From NCBI RefSeq assembly GCF_964253035.1, contig NZ_CAXUQL020000001.1, positions 4,278,001 to 4,342,000 on the forward strand: DNA of 64,000 bases, read 5' to 3'. The stretch is from Pseudorhodoferax sp032153935 (GTDB taxonomy: Bacteria; Pseudomonadota; Gammaproteobacteria; Burkholderiales; Burkholderiaceae_C). Below are positions 1 through 9,099 of the stretch, piece by piece. The notes below the pieces were generated by a model. The model was not told where the DNA came from. It saw only the letters and a list, made by a program, of their open reading frames with translations, and made no database searches. Each line of letters opens with the position of its first letter. Position 1 is the stretch's first letter. Made by a program: the position numbers and the translations under genes.

Positions 1-1818
1 GCCGCGCCGCTGGCCGCGCTCCACCAGGCCGTGCAGGGAATGCAGGTGCACCGCGGCCTGTCGGCCAGCATGCTGAGCGGCAACGAGGTACTGGCGGCGC
101 GCCGCCCGGCCGCGCGCGACGCGGTGGCCAAGGCGCTGGAGGCCGCGGACGCGCGCTTGGCCGAAGCCGCGGTGCCGGCCGCGGAACGCCAGGCCTGGAC
201 CCAGCTGCGCCAGAGCTGGCAGCAGCTGGAGTCCGAGGTGGCCGCGCGCAGCCTGCAGGCGCCACAGAGCACGGCCCGGCACACTGCCCTGATCGGCACC
301 ACCATGCGCATCGGCGAGGAACTGCTGCAGAGCTTCCGGCTCACGGTGGAGCCGGAGCCGGCGCTGCAGGCGCTGATCCAGGCCGCGCTGGTGCAATCGC
401 CCATGCTGGGCGAAAAGCTGGGCGTGATGCGGGCACAGGGCGCGTCCTTCCTCGCGCGCGGCGAGCTGCCGCCGCCGGGCCGTGCGCTGCTGCAGTCGCT
501 GCGCGAGCGCGTGCTGGAGCTGCAGGGCGAAGCCTTCCGCAACATCGCACGTGCCAGCGCCGCCGACCCCACGCTGCGGCGAGCGCTGGAGGCGCCTGCG
601 CGCCAGCAGAGCGAGCGCATCGCCGCCACGCTGCAACTGGCGGAGCGCGAACTGCTGCAGGCCGCCACGCTCACCTTGCCCGGTCAGGCCTATTTCGACG
701 ACTTCACACGGACCATCGACGGCCTGTACGAACTCAACGCGCTGGCCATGTCCAGCCTGGATGCGGCCCTGCAGCAGCGCATCGTGGACCAGCGCCGCGC
801 GTTGCTGTGGACCGGCCTGGCGCTGGGCCTGGCCCTGCTGCTCGCGGGCGGCCTGATGGCTGCGTTCGTGCGCTCCATCACACGGCCGCTGGCGCAGGCC
901 GTGGCGCTGGCGGATGCCGTGGCGCAGGGCGACCTGGCCGGCCCGGGCATTGCGCATGGCACGGACGAGGTCGGCCGCCTGATCGCCGCACTGCTGCGCA
1001 TGCGCGAACAGCTGACGCAGGTGGTGCTGCGTGTGCGCGGCAACGCCGACGGCGTGGCCACCGCCAGCGCCGAGATCGCGCAGGGCAACAACGACCTGTC
1101 GGCACGCACCGAGAGCCAGGCCAGCGCGCTGCAGCAGACGGCGGCCTCGATGGAGCAGATGACGGCCGCGGTGCGCCAGAACGCCGACACGGCGCGCCAG
1201 GCCAGTGCGCTTGCCGCCAGCGCCGGCGGCGTGGCCGAGCAGGGCGGCGCGGTGGTCGCGCAGATGGTGCAGACCATGCAGGGCATCCATGCCGCCTCGG
1301 GCCGGATCGCCGACATCATCGGCGTGATCGACGCCATCGCGTTCCAGACGAACATCCTGGCGCTCAACGCGGCGGTGGAGGCCGCGCGCGCCGGCGAGCA
1401 CGGCCGCGGCTTCGCCGTCGTGGCCAGCGGGGTGCGCGTCCTGGCCAAGCGCAGCGCCGACGCGGCCAAGGAGATCAAGGCCCTGATCACCGACAGCGTG
1501 CAGGGCGTGAACGCCGGCAACGCGCTGGCCGGCCGGGCCGGCACGACCATGCAGGAGCTGCTGGCCGCCGTGCGCCGCGTGTCCGACCTGATCGGCGCGA
1601 TCAGCGCCGCCAGCCAGGAGCAGTCGCAGGGCGTGGCCCAGGTCGGCGAGGCCGTCACGCAGATGGACCAGACCACGCAGCAGAACGCCGCGCTGGTCGA
1701 GCAGATGGCAGCGGCCGCGGGCAGCCTGCGCAGCCAGGCGGGCGAACTGGTCGAGGGCGTGGCGGTGTTCCGCACGCAGGGCGCGCGGAACGATGCCTGG
1801 CGGCTGGAGGCGGCCTGA
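1..1818 (+). CDS. Methyl-accepting chemotaxis protein, 5' end outside window
   Basis: Chemoreceptor of the inner membrane that senses a periplasmic ligand and controls CheA through CheW. The frame is open from base 1, so the first transmembrane helix and true start lie upstream. The visible part starts with a helical sensor region whose QVHRGLSA segment recalls NIT-type sensor helices. A transmembrane segment follows (about nt 799-870), then a HAMP region and a cytoplasmic hairpin with the tip motif IAFQTNILALNAAVEAARAG (about nt 1336-1395). The normally invariant AGEVR segment after the tip reads ASGVR, with Gly encoded at nt 1429-1431. The C-terminus has no NWETF-like CheR tether. No chemotaxis genes flank it here, and the ligand is unknown. 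The family call is certain. Confidence 0.95.
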   Translation, partial: AAPLAALHQAVQGMQVHRGLSASMLSGNEVLAARRPAARDAVAKALEAADARLAEAAVPAAERQAWTQLRQSWQQLESEVAARSLQAPQSTARHTALIGTTMRIGEELLQSFRLTVEPEPALQALIQAALVQSPMLGEKLGVMRAQGASFLARGELPPPGRALLQSLRERVLELQGEAFRNIARASAADPTLRRALEAPARQQSERIAATLQLAERELLQAATLTLPGQAYFDDFTRTIDGLYELNALAMSSLDAALQQRIVDQRRALLWTGLALGLALLLAGGLMAAFVRSITRPLAQAVALADAVAQGDLAGPGIAHGTDEVGRLIAALLRMREQLTQVVLRVRGNADGVATASAEIAQGNNDLSARTESQASALQQTAASMEQMTAAVRQNADTARQASALAASAGGVAEQGGAVVAQMVQTMQGIHAASGRIADIIGVIDAIAFQTNILALNAAVEAARAGEHGRGFAVVASGVRVLAKRSADAAKEIKALITDSVQGVNAGNALAGRAGTTMQELLAAVRRVSDLIGAISAASQEQSQGVAQVGEAVTQMDQTTQQNAALVEQMAAAAGSLRSQAGELVEGVAVFRTQGARNDAWRLEAA

Positions 1819-1842
1819 CCGGCCTGGCCGGCGCAAGAGCGC

Positions 1843-2820
1843 TCACGCAGCCCGCAGGTCCGGTACGGCGGTGAAAGGCCCCTGCGTGTGGGCTGCCGAC
1901 AGCCCGAGCATCAGGTCCAGGTTCTGCACGGCCGCGCCCGCCGCACCCTTGCCCAGGTTGTCGAACACCGCGGCCAGCAACACCTGGCCGGTGCGCTCCT
2001 GTCCGAACACCGCGAGCCGGATGCGGTTGCTGCCGTTGAGCGTCTGCGGGTCGATCCGCTGCGCATCGACGTCGCCGCCCAGCGGCTGCAGTTCGATGCA
2101 GGGCTGGCCCGCGTAGCGCATGGCGAGCGCGGCGTGCAGGTGCGCGGCGGTCACGCCCGCAGGCAGCAGGCGCTGGTGCAGCGCGATCGTGAGCACGATG
2201 CCTTGCCGGTAGTGGCCGTAGGCCGGCACGAACGCGGGGGCATGCGCCAGGCCGGCGTGCTGCTGGATCTCGGGCACGTGCTTGTGCTGCAGGCCCAGGC
2301 CGTAGACCTGCAAGGGCGGCGCACTGGCCGCAGCGGCGCCTTCGTGCGCCTGCAGCCCGGCCCGGCCTTGGCCCGAGTAGCCCGAGATGGCATGGATGGC
2401 CAGCGGATGGTCGGCCGGCACCAGGCCGGCCTCGACCAGGGGCCTGAGCAGGAGCAGTGCGCCGGTCGGGTAGCAGCCGGGGTTGCTGACCCGCGCGGCA
2501 GCGGCGATGCGCGCGGCCTGCGCCGGCTCCATCTCGGGCAGGCCGTAGACCCAGCCGGGCGCCGTGCGGTGGGCCGAACTGGCATCGATCACGCGAACGC
2601 CGGGACGGCGCACCAGGGCCACGGCCCCGCGCGCGGCGTCGTCCGGCAGGCACAGCAAGGCCAGGTCGCAGTCGTTCAAGGCCTCGGCGCGGTGGGCCGT
2701 GCTCTTGCGGTGTTCGGGCGGCAACTGCAGCACGCGCAGGTCGGTCCGGCCGGACAGCCATTGGCGCACCTGCAGGCCGGTCGTGCCTTGGTCGCCATCG
2801 ATGAAAACGAGAGGGGTCAT
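1843..2820 (-). CDS. argC: N-acetyl-gamma-glutamyl-phosphate reductase, type 2
   Basis: Catalyses the NADPH-dependent reduction of N-acetylglutamyl phosphate to the semialdehyde in arginine synthesis. The product has 325 residues and opens with a Rossmann-like GDQGTTG segment. The catalytic cysteine is in SNPGCYPTGALL (Cys116). The short length and GDQGTTG opening fit the type-2 ArgC subgroup rather than the longer type 1. The ATG at 2820 is chosen over an ATG four codons earlier because GGAG lies 6 nt upstream of it. No other arginine gene is near. It is divergent from a LysR regulator across a short region with repeated half-sites, so regulation by that protein is likely (inference). Confidence 0.9.
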   Translation of the reverse strand: MTPLVFIDGDQGTTGLQVRQWLSGRTDLRVLQLPPEHRKSTAHRAEALNDCDLALLCLPDDAARGAVALVRRPGVRVIDASSAHRTAPGWVYGLPEMEPAQAARIAAAARVSNPGCYPTGALLLLRPLVEAGLVPADHPLAIHAISGYSGQGRAGLQAHEGAAAASAPPLQVYGLGLQHKHVPEIQQHAGLAHAPAFVPAYGHYRQGIVLTIALHQRLLPAGVTAAHLHAALAMRYAGQPCIELQPLGGDVDAQRIDPQTLNGSNRIRLAVFGQERTGQVLLAAVFDNLGKGAAGAAVQNLDLMLGLSAAHTQGPFTAVPDLRAA

Positions 2821-2878
2821 GGAGTGCTCCAACAGGGATCGGAGCGCATCGTGCCGTGCCTGGCGAATGCAGGCCAGT

Positions 2879-2915
2879 TGAATCTGACAAACTTGCGATT
2901 CACCATTCCTGAATC
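2879..2915. promoter_or_regulatory. Candidate LysR-type operator between argC and lysR
   Basis: Three alternating half-sites lie in the 119-nt divergent gap: TGAATC (2879-2884), GATTCA (2897-2902) and TGAATC (2910-2915). They form two overlapping inverted repeats with 12- and 7-nt spacers. Paired half-sites of this kind are typical of LysR-type regulators that control themselves and a divergent gene. That the neighbouring regulator binds here is inference. Confidence 0.55.
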
Positions 2916-2939
2916 ATCCAGCGACAACGGGCCTGCTCC

Positions 2940-3824
2940 ATGCGCGAACTCAATCTCGACCGGCTGCGCACGCTGCTGACGGTGGCCGATCTCGGCTCGT
3001 TCGCCGCCGCCGCCAAGGCGCTGCACCTGGCACCGCCCACGGTGACGCTGCACGTGGCGCAGCTGGAGGCCCGGCTCGGCACGCGGCTGCTGCACCGTGC
3101 GTCCTCGGGCGTGACGGCCACGTCCGCCGGCAGCCTGTTGATCGACAAGGCCCGGCGGCTGCTGGCCGAAGCCGACGAGCTGCTGCAGGCCGTGCAGGCC
3201 CAGATCGCCGCGCGCGGCGGCCGTGTGCGCCTGGGCGCCTCCACCGGCGCGCTGGCGCACCTGCTGCCGCAGGCGCTGCAGGCCCTGTCGGCCCGGCATC
3301 CGGACATCGATGTGCAGGTCGCGGTGGTGACCAGCGTGGAGGCGCTCGCGCGGCTGGCGGCCGGCAGCCTGGACATCGGCATCGTCGCGCTGCCGCAGCC
3401 CGCGCAGCGGGGCCTGCGCGTGCGGGCCTGGCGCCAGGATCCCGTGCTGGCCTTCGTTCCCGCGGACTGGAAGCCGCCACGGCAGGTGACGCCCGCCTGG
3501 CTCGCGGCCCGGCCCCTGATCTCCAACGACCGCGGCACCCGGCTGTCGCGCCAGACCGCCGAGTGGTTCGCAGCGGCCGGGGAGCGGCCACAGGCGCGCA
3601 TCGAACTGAACTACAACGACGCGATGAAGAGCCTGGTGGCCGCCGGCTACGGCGCCGCGCTGTTGCCGCACGAGTCCGGCGCGCCGCTGCCCGATGCACG
3701 CATCAGCATGCGGCCGTTGCGGCCGGCGCTGTCGCGTGCGCTGGGCATCGCGCACCGGGTGAGGCTGGACGACGGGCCGACGGAGTTGACGCTGCAGGCC
3801 CTGCTGGAGATGCCGACGCACTGA
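2940..3824 (+). CDS. LysR-family transcriptional regulator
   Basis: DNA-binding regulator of 294 residues. The N-terminal winged helix-turn-helix (about residues 1-60) contains FAAAAKALHLAPPTVTLHVA, and an effector-binding LysR_substrate domain follows from about residue 90. It is divergent from argC and separated from it by a gap with three TGAATC-type half-sites. Control of argC is therefore the simplest hypothesis, although the effector cannot be told from sequence. It ends just before a terminator hairpin whose T-tract serves the opposite strand. Confidence 0.9.
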   Translation: MRELNLDRLRTLLTVADLGSFAAAAKALHLAPPTVTLHVAQLEARLGTRLLHRASSGVTATSAGSLLIDKARRLLAEADELLQAVQAQIAARGGRVRLGASTGALAHLLPQALQALSARHPDIDVQVAVVTSVEALARLAAGSLDIGIVALPQPAQRGLRVRAWRQDPVLAFVPADWKPPRQVTPAWLAARPLISNDRGTRLSRQTAEWFAAAGERPQARIELNYNDAMKSLVAAGYGAALLPHESGAPLPDARISMRPLRPALSRALGIAHRVRLDDGPTELTLQALLEMPTH

Positions 3825-3835
3825 CGCGCAGCGCG

Positions 3836-3871
3836 AAAAAAAAGCGCAAGGCCCGTTGCCGGGCCTTGCGC
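3836..3871 (-). terminator. Rho-independent terminator of the gamma-glutamyltransferase gene
   Basis: A perfect 12-bp stem (3844-3855 with 3860-3871) closes on the 4-nt loop TTGC. Eight A residues at 3836-3843 become a U-tract on the minus strand, directly after the hairpin. There is no T-tract on the plus side, so it terminates the leftward gene that ends at 3902. Confidence 0.9.
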
Positions 3872-3901
3872 GTCGGGGCGGGGCCGCAAGAGCCCCAAGC
3901 G

Positions 3902-5863
3902 TTACAGCGCGCCGTCGCCCAGCACGATGCCTTCGCGGCGCGGGTCCACGCCGCCTTGCAGCATCCACTTGCCGTCCTTTTGGACGCGCATCACAGTGGA
4001 GATGCCGCTGGACTGGGCGCCGGTGCTGACCGTGTGGCCCATGGCGCGCAGGCCGGCGACGAGCGCCGAGGTGTCCAGCGTCGTGTTGGCGCCATCGACG
4101 TTGGTCGTCGGGCTGTTGGCTGCACCGAAGTCGACCATCGAGGTGGCCTGCTGCGCGTCCAGGCCCCAGTCGAGCGCACCGACCACGGTCTTCAGCACGT
4201 ACTGGATGATGGTGCCGCCGCCGGGAGAACCGGTGGCCATCACGAATTCGCCGGGCTCGGCGCCGCGGAACACCAGCGTGGGTGCCATCGTGCTGCGGGG
4301 GCGCTTGCCCGGTGCGACACGGTTGGCGATCGGCGTACCGGTGCTGTCCGCCGGCTGGGCCGAGAAGTCGGTCAGCTGGTTGGTCAGCAGGAAGCCGTTG
4401 GTCATGTGGAACGAGCCCATCGACGACTCGACCGTGGAGGTGACCGAAGCCACGTTGCCATAGGCATCGACGATGGAGAAGTGCGTGGTGCCGGCTTCCT
4501 GCGAGGTGTCGCGGCCCAGCGGCACATCACCCAGGTTGCCGGCCTGTGCCGTGCCCATGCTCTTGGTCATGTCGATCAGCGCGGCGCGGCTCTTCAGGTA
4601 GTTCTTGTCGAGCATGGTCGCCAGGCCGCTGCCAGGCAGCGGGATGTAGTCCGTGTCGGCCACGTACTTGTCGCGGTCGGCGTAGGCCAGGCGCGATGCT
4701 TCGCTGACCAGGTGCACGCCCATCACGCTGGGCACACCGCCTTCGTTCGACGGGTTGGTCGGCGGGTAGAACGACAGCGGGAAGTTCTCCAGGATGCCCA
4801 GGGCCTGCGTGATCGCGATGCCACCGGAGGACGGCGGCGCCATCGAGCAGATGAAGTAGGTGCTGCGGTAGGTGGTGCAGGCCGGGTCGCGTTTCTTGGG
4901 CTTGTAGCCGGACAGGTCGGCCAGGGTCATGAGGCCGGGCGTGATGGGCGTGGCGGCGGTGTCGTCGCCCACGGTCTGGCCGACCTTGGCCACGATGGCC
5001 TTGGCGATCTCGCCGGTGTGCAGCGCGTCCGCGCCTTGCGCGGCCAGCGCCTTCAAGGTATCGGCGTACGGTGCGTTCTTGGTGGTGTCGCCAGCCTTCT
5101 TGGGCGTGCCGTCGGCGTTGAAGTAGGCGGCGACGGCGTTGGCATCCAGCCGCAGGCTGGCAGCGCTGCCGCTGATCGCCGCACCCATGCGCGCCGGAAT
5201 GATGTAGCCGTTGGTCGCCAGGTCGATGCCTTCGTCGAACAACTGGTTCCACTTGAGCTTGCCATGTTCCTTGTGCGCCATTTCCATCATGCGCATCACG
5301 CCCGGCACGCCGATCGAGCGGCCGCTGCGGCGTGCGGAAGGAACGGGTGCGGCAGAGGCGGGGTCGGCCTGGTCCTGGCGCGCCAGGTAGTAACCGGTCG
5401 CTGCGGCGGGGGCCGTCTCGCGGCCGTCGTAGGCGGTGACCTTCTTGCTGGCCGCGTCGTAGTACATCATGAACGCACTGCCCGCGATGGTGCTGGACTG
5501 CGGCTCGACCAGGCCCAGCACGGCCTGCACGGCGATGGCTGCATCGGCCGCCGTTCCGCCGGCCTTCAGCACTTCACAACCGGCCTTGGTTGCCAAGGGC
5601 GTATTGGCAACGACCATGTAGCTGCTGGAGTGCTTGGCCTTGTAGCCCAGGCGGTATCCGGAAGCAGCCTCTGGCGCAGCCGGGTCGCCAGCAACCCCGG
5701 AGCCCACGACGACGGACGCGCCGCTGCTGGACAGCACAGAGCAGCTGTCGGCCTTGGTGTCGACGATCAGGTCATCGCCATCGCTACCGCCACAGGCAAC
5801 GACAGTGAGCGCAATGGCAATGGGAGTGGCGATCCAGAGAGGGGTGCGTGTTGTGAATTTCAT
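3902..5863 (-). CDS. ggt: Gamma-glutamyltransferase, lipoprotein form
   Basis: Hydrolyses or transfers gamma-glutamyl groups from glutathione and related peptides. It is an N-terminal nucleophile enzyme that cleaves itself into two subunits. The product has 653 residues. The N-terminus has a lipoprotein signal ending in the lipobox LTVVAC, so the protein should be membrane-anchored and face the periplasm. The autoprocessing and catalytic motif is GTTHFSIVDAYGN, with the predicted nucleophile at Thr459. The substrate loop PPSSGG is also present. The ATG at 5863 is chosen because the signal peptide starts there; an upstream ATG at 6007 would bury it. A strong terminator follows the stop. The lipid anchor is less common than plain secretion in this family. 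Confidence 0.93.
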   Translation of the reverse strand: MKFTTRTPLWIATPIAIALTVVACGGSDGDDLIVDTKADSCSVLSSSGASVVVGSGVAGDPAAPEAASGYRLGYKAKHSSSYMVVANTPLATKAGCEVLKAGGTAADAAIAVQAVLGLVEPQSSTIAGSAFMMYYDAASKKVTAYDGRETAPAAATGYYLARQDQADPASAAPVPSARRSGRSIGVPGVMRMMEMAHKEHGKLKWNQLFDEGIDLATNGYIIPARMGAAISGSAASLRLDANAVAAYFNADGTPKKAGDTTKNAPYADTLKALAAQGADALHTGEIAKAIVAKVGQTVGDDTAATPITPGLMTLADLSGYKPKKRDPACTTYRSTYFICSMAPPSSGGIAITQALGILENFPLSFYPPTNPSNEGGVPSVMGVHLVSEASRLAYADRDKYVADTDYIPLPGSGLATMLDKNYLKSRAALIDMTKSMGTAQAGNLGDVPLGRDTSQEAGTTHFSIVDAYGNVASVTSTVESSMGSFHMTNGFLLTNQLTDFSAQPADSTGTPIANRVAPGKRPRSTMAPTLVFRGAEPGEFVMATGSPGGGTIIQYVLKTVVGALDWGLDAQQATSMVDFGAANSPTTNVDGANTTLDTSALVAGLRAMGHTVSTGAQSSGISTVMRVQKDGKWMLQGGVDPRREGIVLGDGAL

Positions 5864-6014
5864 TTGAAAGGGATGGACCTCGGAACAGGGGAGCTGTGCA
5901 CCAAAGCTGGGCACAGGGCGACGTGGGAAGCAGCTACTGTGCCAGCGGCGTTTCTGTTTCGGCCATTGCGGCAAACCAGCAAATTTGTTGCTGCTTGTTA
6001 CAGACATTCCGCGC

Positions 6015-6911
6015 TCACTTCCGTGCCGGCAAGCGCACCACCCCCGTCGCCAGCGCCGTCCCGCACAGAATCACCACGCCACACCCCAGCATCGCAGGCG
6101 TCAGCGCCTCGTCCAGCAGCAGCGTGCCGTACAGCACGCCGAACACCGGCACCACGAAGGTCACGGTCAGCGTGCGGGCCGGCCCCACATTCGCGATCAG
6201 CCGGAAGAACAGGATGTAGGCCAGCGCCGTGCATAGCACGCCCACGGCCACCAGGCTGGCGAGCGCCGAGAGGCTGGGCGCCCGGCCGGGCCACAGCCAC
6301 AGCGCCGGCAGCGCCAGGCCCAGCGTGGCGCCCAGTTGGCTGCCGGCGGCCAGCACCAGCGGCTTCACGTCGCCCAGATAGCGCTTGGTGAAGGTGGCGG
6401 CCAGCGCATAGCAGATGCAGGCCAGCAGGCAGGCCAGCACGGCCCAGCCGGTGGCGCCGCCGCCGGCCTTGGGCGTGAAGCTGGCCTTGTTCCAGGCCAG
6501 CAGCGCCACGCCGACAAAGCCCAGCGCCAGGCCCAGGCTGCGCGAGGCGCCGGGCCGGTCGCGCAGCCAGGCCCAGGCCACCAGCGCGCCGAACAGCGGC
6601 ACGGTGGCGTTCAGGATGGCCGACAGGCCGGTGGAGATCGACAGCACCGCGTACGAGTACAGCGCGAACGGGATGCCCGAGTTGAGCAGGCCCACGAACA
6701 GCACCGGCCGGTGGTGGCGCACGAGCTCGGGCAGCAGGCCGCGCCGCCACAGCAGCGGCAGCAGGCACAGCGCCGCGATCCCCACGCGCGCGGCGGCCGT
6801 CGGCAGCGGGCCCAGCTCGATCGCGGCATTGCGCATGAAGAGGAAGGAGGCGCCCCACAGCGCTGACAGCAACAGGAAGTCGCCGAGCCAGGTCGTGCGC
6901 TTGTCCGTCAT
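6015..6911 (-). CDS. EamA/DMT-family transporter
   Basis: Inner-membrane exporter of the drug/metabolite transporter superfamily, 298 residues. Two tandem EamA repeats give about ten hydrophobic helices; the first repeat starts with LLSALWGASFLFMRNAA. Such proteins usually export amino acids or other small metabolites, and the substrate here is unknown. The start ATG overlaps the stop of the upstream ogt gene (ATGA), so the two are co-translated. The link with DNA-alkylation repair may be accidental. Confidence 0.9.
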   Translation of the reverse strand: MTDKRTTWLGDFLLLSALWGASFLFMRNAAIELGPLPTAAARVGIAALCLLPLLWRRGLLPELVRHHRPVLFVGLLNSGIPFALYSYAVLSISTGLSAILNATVPLFGALVAWAWLRDRPGASRSLGLALGFVGVALLAWNKASFTPKAGGGATGWAVLACLLACICYALAATFTKRYLGDVKPLVLAAGSQLGATLGLALPALWLWPGRAPSLSALASLVAVGVLCTALAYILFFRLIANVGPARTLTVTFVVPVFGVLYGTLLLDEALTPAMLGCGVVILCGTALATGVVRLPARK

Positions 6912-7417
6912 GCCGCGACTTCCAGGTCTGTGCTCTCCAGCGCCAGCAGCGCACTCTTGCGCGGCAGGCCGCCGGCATAGCCGGTCAGCGCACCGCCGTG
7001 GCCCAGCACGCGGTGGCAGGGCACGATCACGCTGATCGGATTGCGGCCCACCGCTGCGCCCACGGCACGCACGGCCGCGGGACGCGCGATGCCGCGGGCC
7101 AGTGCGCCGTAGCTGCTGGTGCGGCCGCAATCGATGTCGAGCAAGGCCTGCCAGACGGCCTGCTGGAACGGCGTGCCGCCGGACAGGTCCAGCGGCAGAT
7201 CGAAAGCCATGCGCCGGCCGCCGTAGTAGTCGTGCAGCTGCGCCTGCGCGGCCTGCAGCACCGGATGGGCCGGCGCCTGCGGCCAGGCATCGGGCACGGG
7301 CTGGTGGCGCTGGCCGTCGAACCAGGCGCCGTTCAGGCCCCGGTCGGAGGCCGACAGCACCATGGCGCCCAGCGGCGTATCGATGCGGGTGCGCACGGTG
7401 GAGGGGTGGAACTGCAT
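6908..7417 (-). CDS. ogt: Methylated-DNA-protein-cysteine methyltransferase
   Basis: Removes O6-alkyl groups from guanine by suicidal transfer to its own cysteine. The product has 169 residues with the active-site motif VIVPCHRVLG and the helix-turn-helix region GRTSSYGALARGIARP. Two ATGs compete. The one at 7423 has AAGGA touching it, while the one at 7417 has the same AAGGA at a 6-nt spacing and is preferred. The gene lies 2 nt after the Ada-AlkA fusion gene and overlaps the next gene, so the three form an operon. Confidence 0.93.
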   Translation of the reverse strand: MQFHPSTVRTRIDTPLGAMVLSASDRGLNGAWFDGQRHQPVPDAWPQAPAHPVLQAAQAQLHDYYGGRRMAFDLPLDLSGGTPFQQAVWQALLDIDCGRTSSYGALARGIARPAAVRAVGAAVGRNPISVIVPCHRVLGHGGALTGYAGGLPRKSALLALESTDLEVAA

Positions 7418-7419
7418 GC

Positions 7420-8964
7420 TCATTCCTTCGTTGTCTTGGTGGGGCGTGCGGGCAGGGTGGCCCAGGCGCGCAGCACGGCGTAGCTGCGCCAGGGTTTCCA
7501 GGGCTCGGACGCAGCCTCGGCCGCGCGCGCGGGATGCGGCGCGTCGCGCACGCCCAGCGCGTTGTGCAGCGCCACGTCGCCCGCGGGAAAGGCGTCGGGC
7601 CAGCGCAGTGCGCGCATGGCGACGTACTGCGCCGTCCAGTCGCCGATGCCGGGCAGGGCTTTGAGCGCGGCGATGGTGGCCGGCACATCGCCGCCGGGCT
7701 GCAGGTTCAGCCCGCCGGCCACGGCATGGGACAGCGCCACGATGGCGGCCTGGCGCTGGCGCACGATGCCCAGGCCGCCCAGGGCGTCGCCGGCGGCATC
7801 GCCGAGATCGGCCAGCGCCTGCGGCGCGGGGAACAGGTGGGTGAGGCCGGGTTCCGGCGTGGCGATGGGCTGACCGAAGCGCGTGACGAGGCGGCTGGCC
7901 AGCGTGCGCGCGGCCGCCACCGTGATCTGCTGGCCCAGCACGGCGCGCACGGCCAGCTCGTAGCCGTCCATGCAGCCGGGCACGCGCAGGCCGGCGCCAT
8001 CCGGAAAACGGCTGCCCAGCACGGCGTGGATGGCCTCGGGGTCGGCGTCCAGGTCGAGCAGCACGCGCACGCGCCGGATCACCAGCGGCAGCACGGCACG
8101 CAGGCTGTCGGACACGCGCAGCAGCAACTGGTGGCGCTCGGGCGCGAAGGCCATGTGCAGCCAGCCTTCGTGCCGCTGCCCGCCCGCCTGCAGGGCCAGC
8201 GTGCGCGCGATGCCGGGGGCCGCGGCATCGGGGCCGGCCACCGTCTCCATGCCCGGGATCTGCCGCGCCGCGAAGAAGGCCAGCATGGCCTGCCAGTCGT
8301 AAGGCGGGCGGTAGCCCAGCCGCACCTGGCTGCCCTGGCCTTCGCGCTGGCCGCCGGCGCGGCGCAGGGCGGCCGGGTTGAGCCCGTAGTGCGCGACGAA
8401 AGCCGCATTGAAGCGGCGCAGGCTGTGGAAGCCGCTGGCCTGGGCCACCTGGGCGACGGGCAGGTCGGTGTCGGCCAGCAGCTGCTTGGCCGCGAGCAGC
8501 CGGCGCGTCTGCAGATACTGCAGCGGCGACACGCCGAACTGCGCCTCGAAGATGCGGCGCACGTGCCGGTCGGACACGCCGAGCCGCTCGGCCAGCGCCT
8601 GCACCGTGGGGCCGGCCTCGGGCCAGGCGTCGGGCGCGTCCAGCAGCCGCGCGGCCTGTTGCGCGAGGATGCTCGACGCGTCCTGCGTGGACCAGGGCAG
8701 CGCCTGCGGTGCCAGTTCGGGCCGGCAGCGCAGGCAGGGCCGAAAGCCTGCCCGTTCGGCCTGGGCGGCGTGCTCAAAGAAGCGGCAGTTCTCGCGCCGC
8801 GGCGTCTTCACGCTGCACACCGGCCGGCAGTAGATGCCGGTGCTGGTCACGCCGGTGAAGAAGCGGCCGTCGAAGCGCGCATCGCGGGCCGCCAGCGCGC
8901 GGTAACGGGCGGTGTCGAGCGGGTCGCCGGGGGAGGGGGTGGACGGGGCCATGGCCGCGATCAT
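7420..8964 (-). CDS. Ada-type regulator fused to AlkA DNA-3-methyladenine glycosylase
   Basis: Three-part alkylation-damage protein of about 514 residues. The N-terminal Ada zinc/methyl-acceptor domain carries YCRPVCSVK and LRCRPE, giving four cysteines. An AraC-type helix-turn-helix domain follows (LGVSDRHVRRIFEAQFGVSP). The C-terminal AlkA-like helix-hairpin-helix glycosylase contains LPGIGDWTAQYVAMRAL and a downstream Asp in FPAGDVALHN matching the AlkA catalytic Asp. It should sense methylphosphotriesters, activate transcription and excise alkylated purines. The start is uncertain: 8964 fits the domain best, but 9003 has GAGG 3 nt upstream and 8952 is also possible. The repair gene ogt follows. 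Confidence 0.9.
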   Translation of the reverse strand: MIAAMAPSTPSPGDPLDTARYRALAARDARFDGRFFTGVTSTGIYCRPVCSVKTPRRENCRFFEHAAQAERAGFRPCLRCRPELAPQALPWSTQDASSILAQQAARLLDAPDAWPEAGPTVQALAERLGVSDRHVRRIFEAQFGVSPLQYLQTRRLLAAKQLLADTDLPVAQVAQASGFHSLRRFNAAFVAHYGLNPAALRRAGGQREGQGSQVRLGYRPPYDWQAMLAFFAARQIPGMETVAGPDAAAPGIARTLALQAGGQRHEGWLHMAFAPERHQLLLRVSDSLRAVLPLVIRRVRVLLDLDADPEAIHAVLGSRFPDGAGLRVPGCMDGYELAVRAVLGQQITVAAARTLASRLVTRFGQPIATPEPGLTHLFPAPQALADLGDAAGDALGGLGIVRQRQAAIVALSHAVAGGLNLQPGGDVPATIAALKALPGIGDWTAQYVAMRALRWPDAFPAGDVALHNALGVRDAPHPARAAEAASEPWKPWRSYAVLRAWATLPARPTKTTKE

Positions 8965-9099
8965 AGGTGGCGGGCCGTAGCGCGACTCGCCGTTTTCGGA
9001 CATGTGCCTCGGCAGGGACCGACAGCGCTGCGGGAAGCCGGCCGACAGCCGCCGTGGCGCCGCGGCAGCACCATGGCGGCCGAAGGAGGGATCCCCGCC

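Noticed and set aside
3563..6391. A 942-residue open frame on the plus strand opposite ggt
   Set aside because: It is an antisense shadow in GC-rich DNA: the minus strand carries a full GGT with lipobox, catalytic Thr and terminator, while this frame has His/Arg/Gly-rich composition and no domain.
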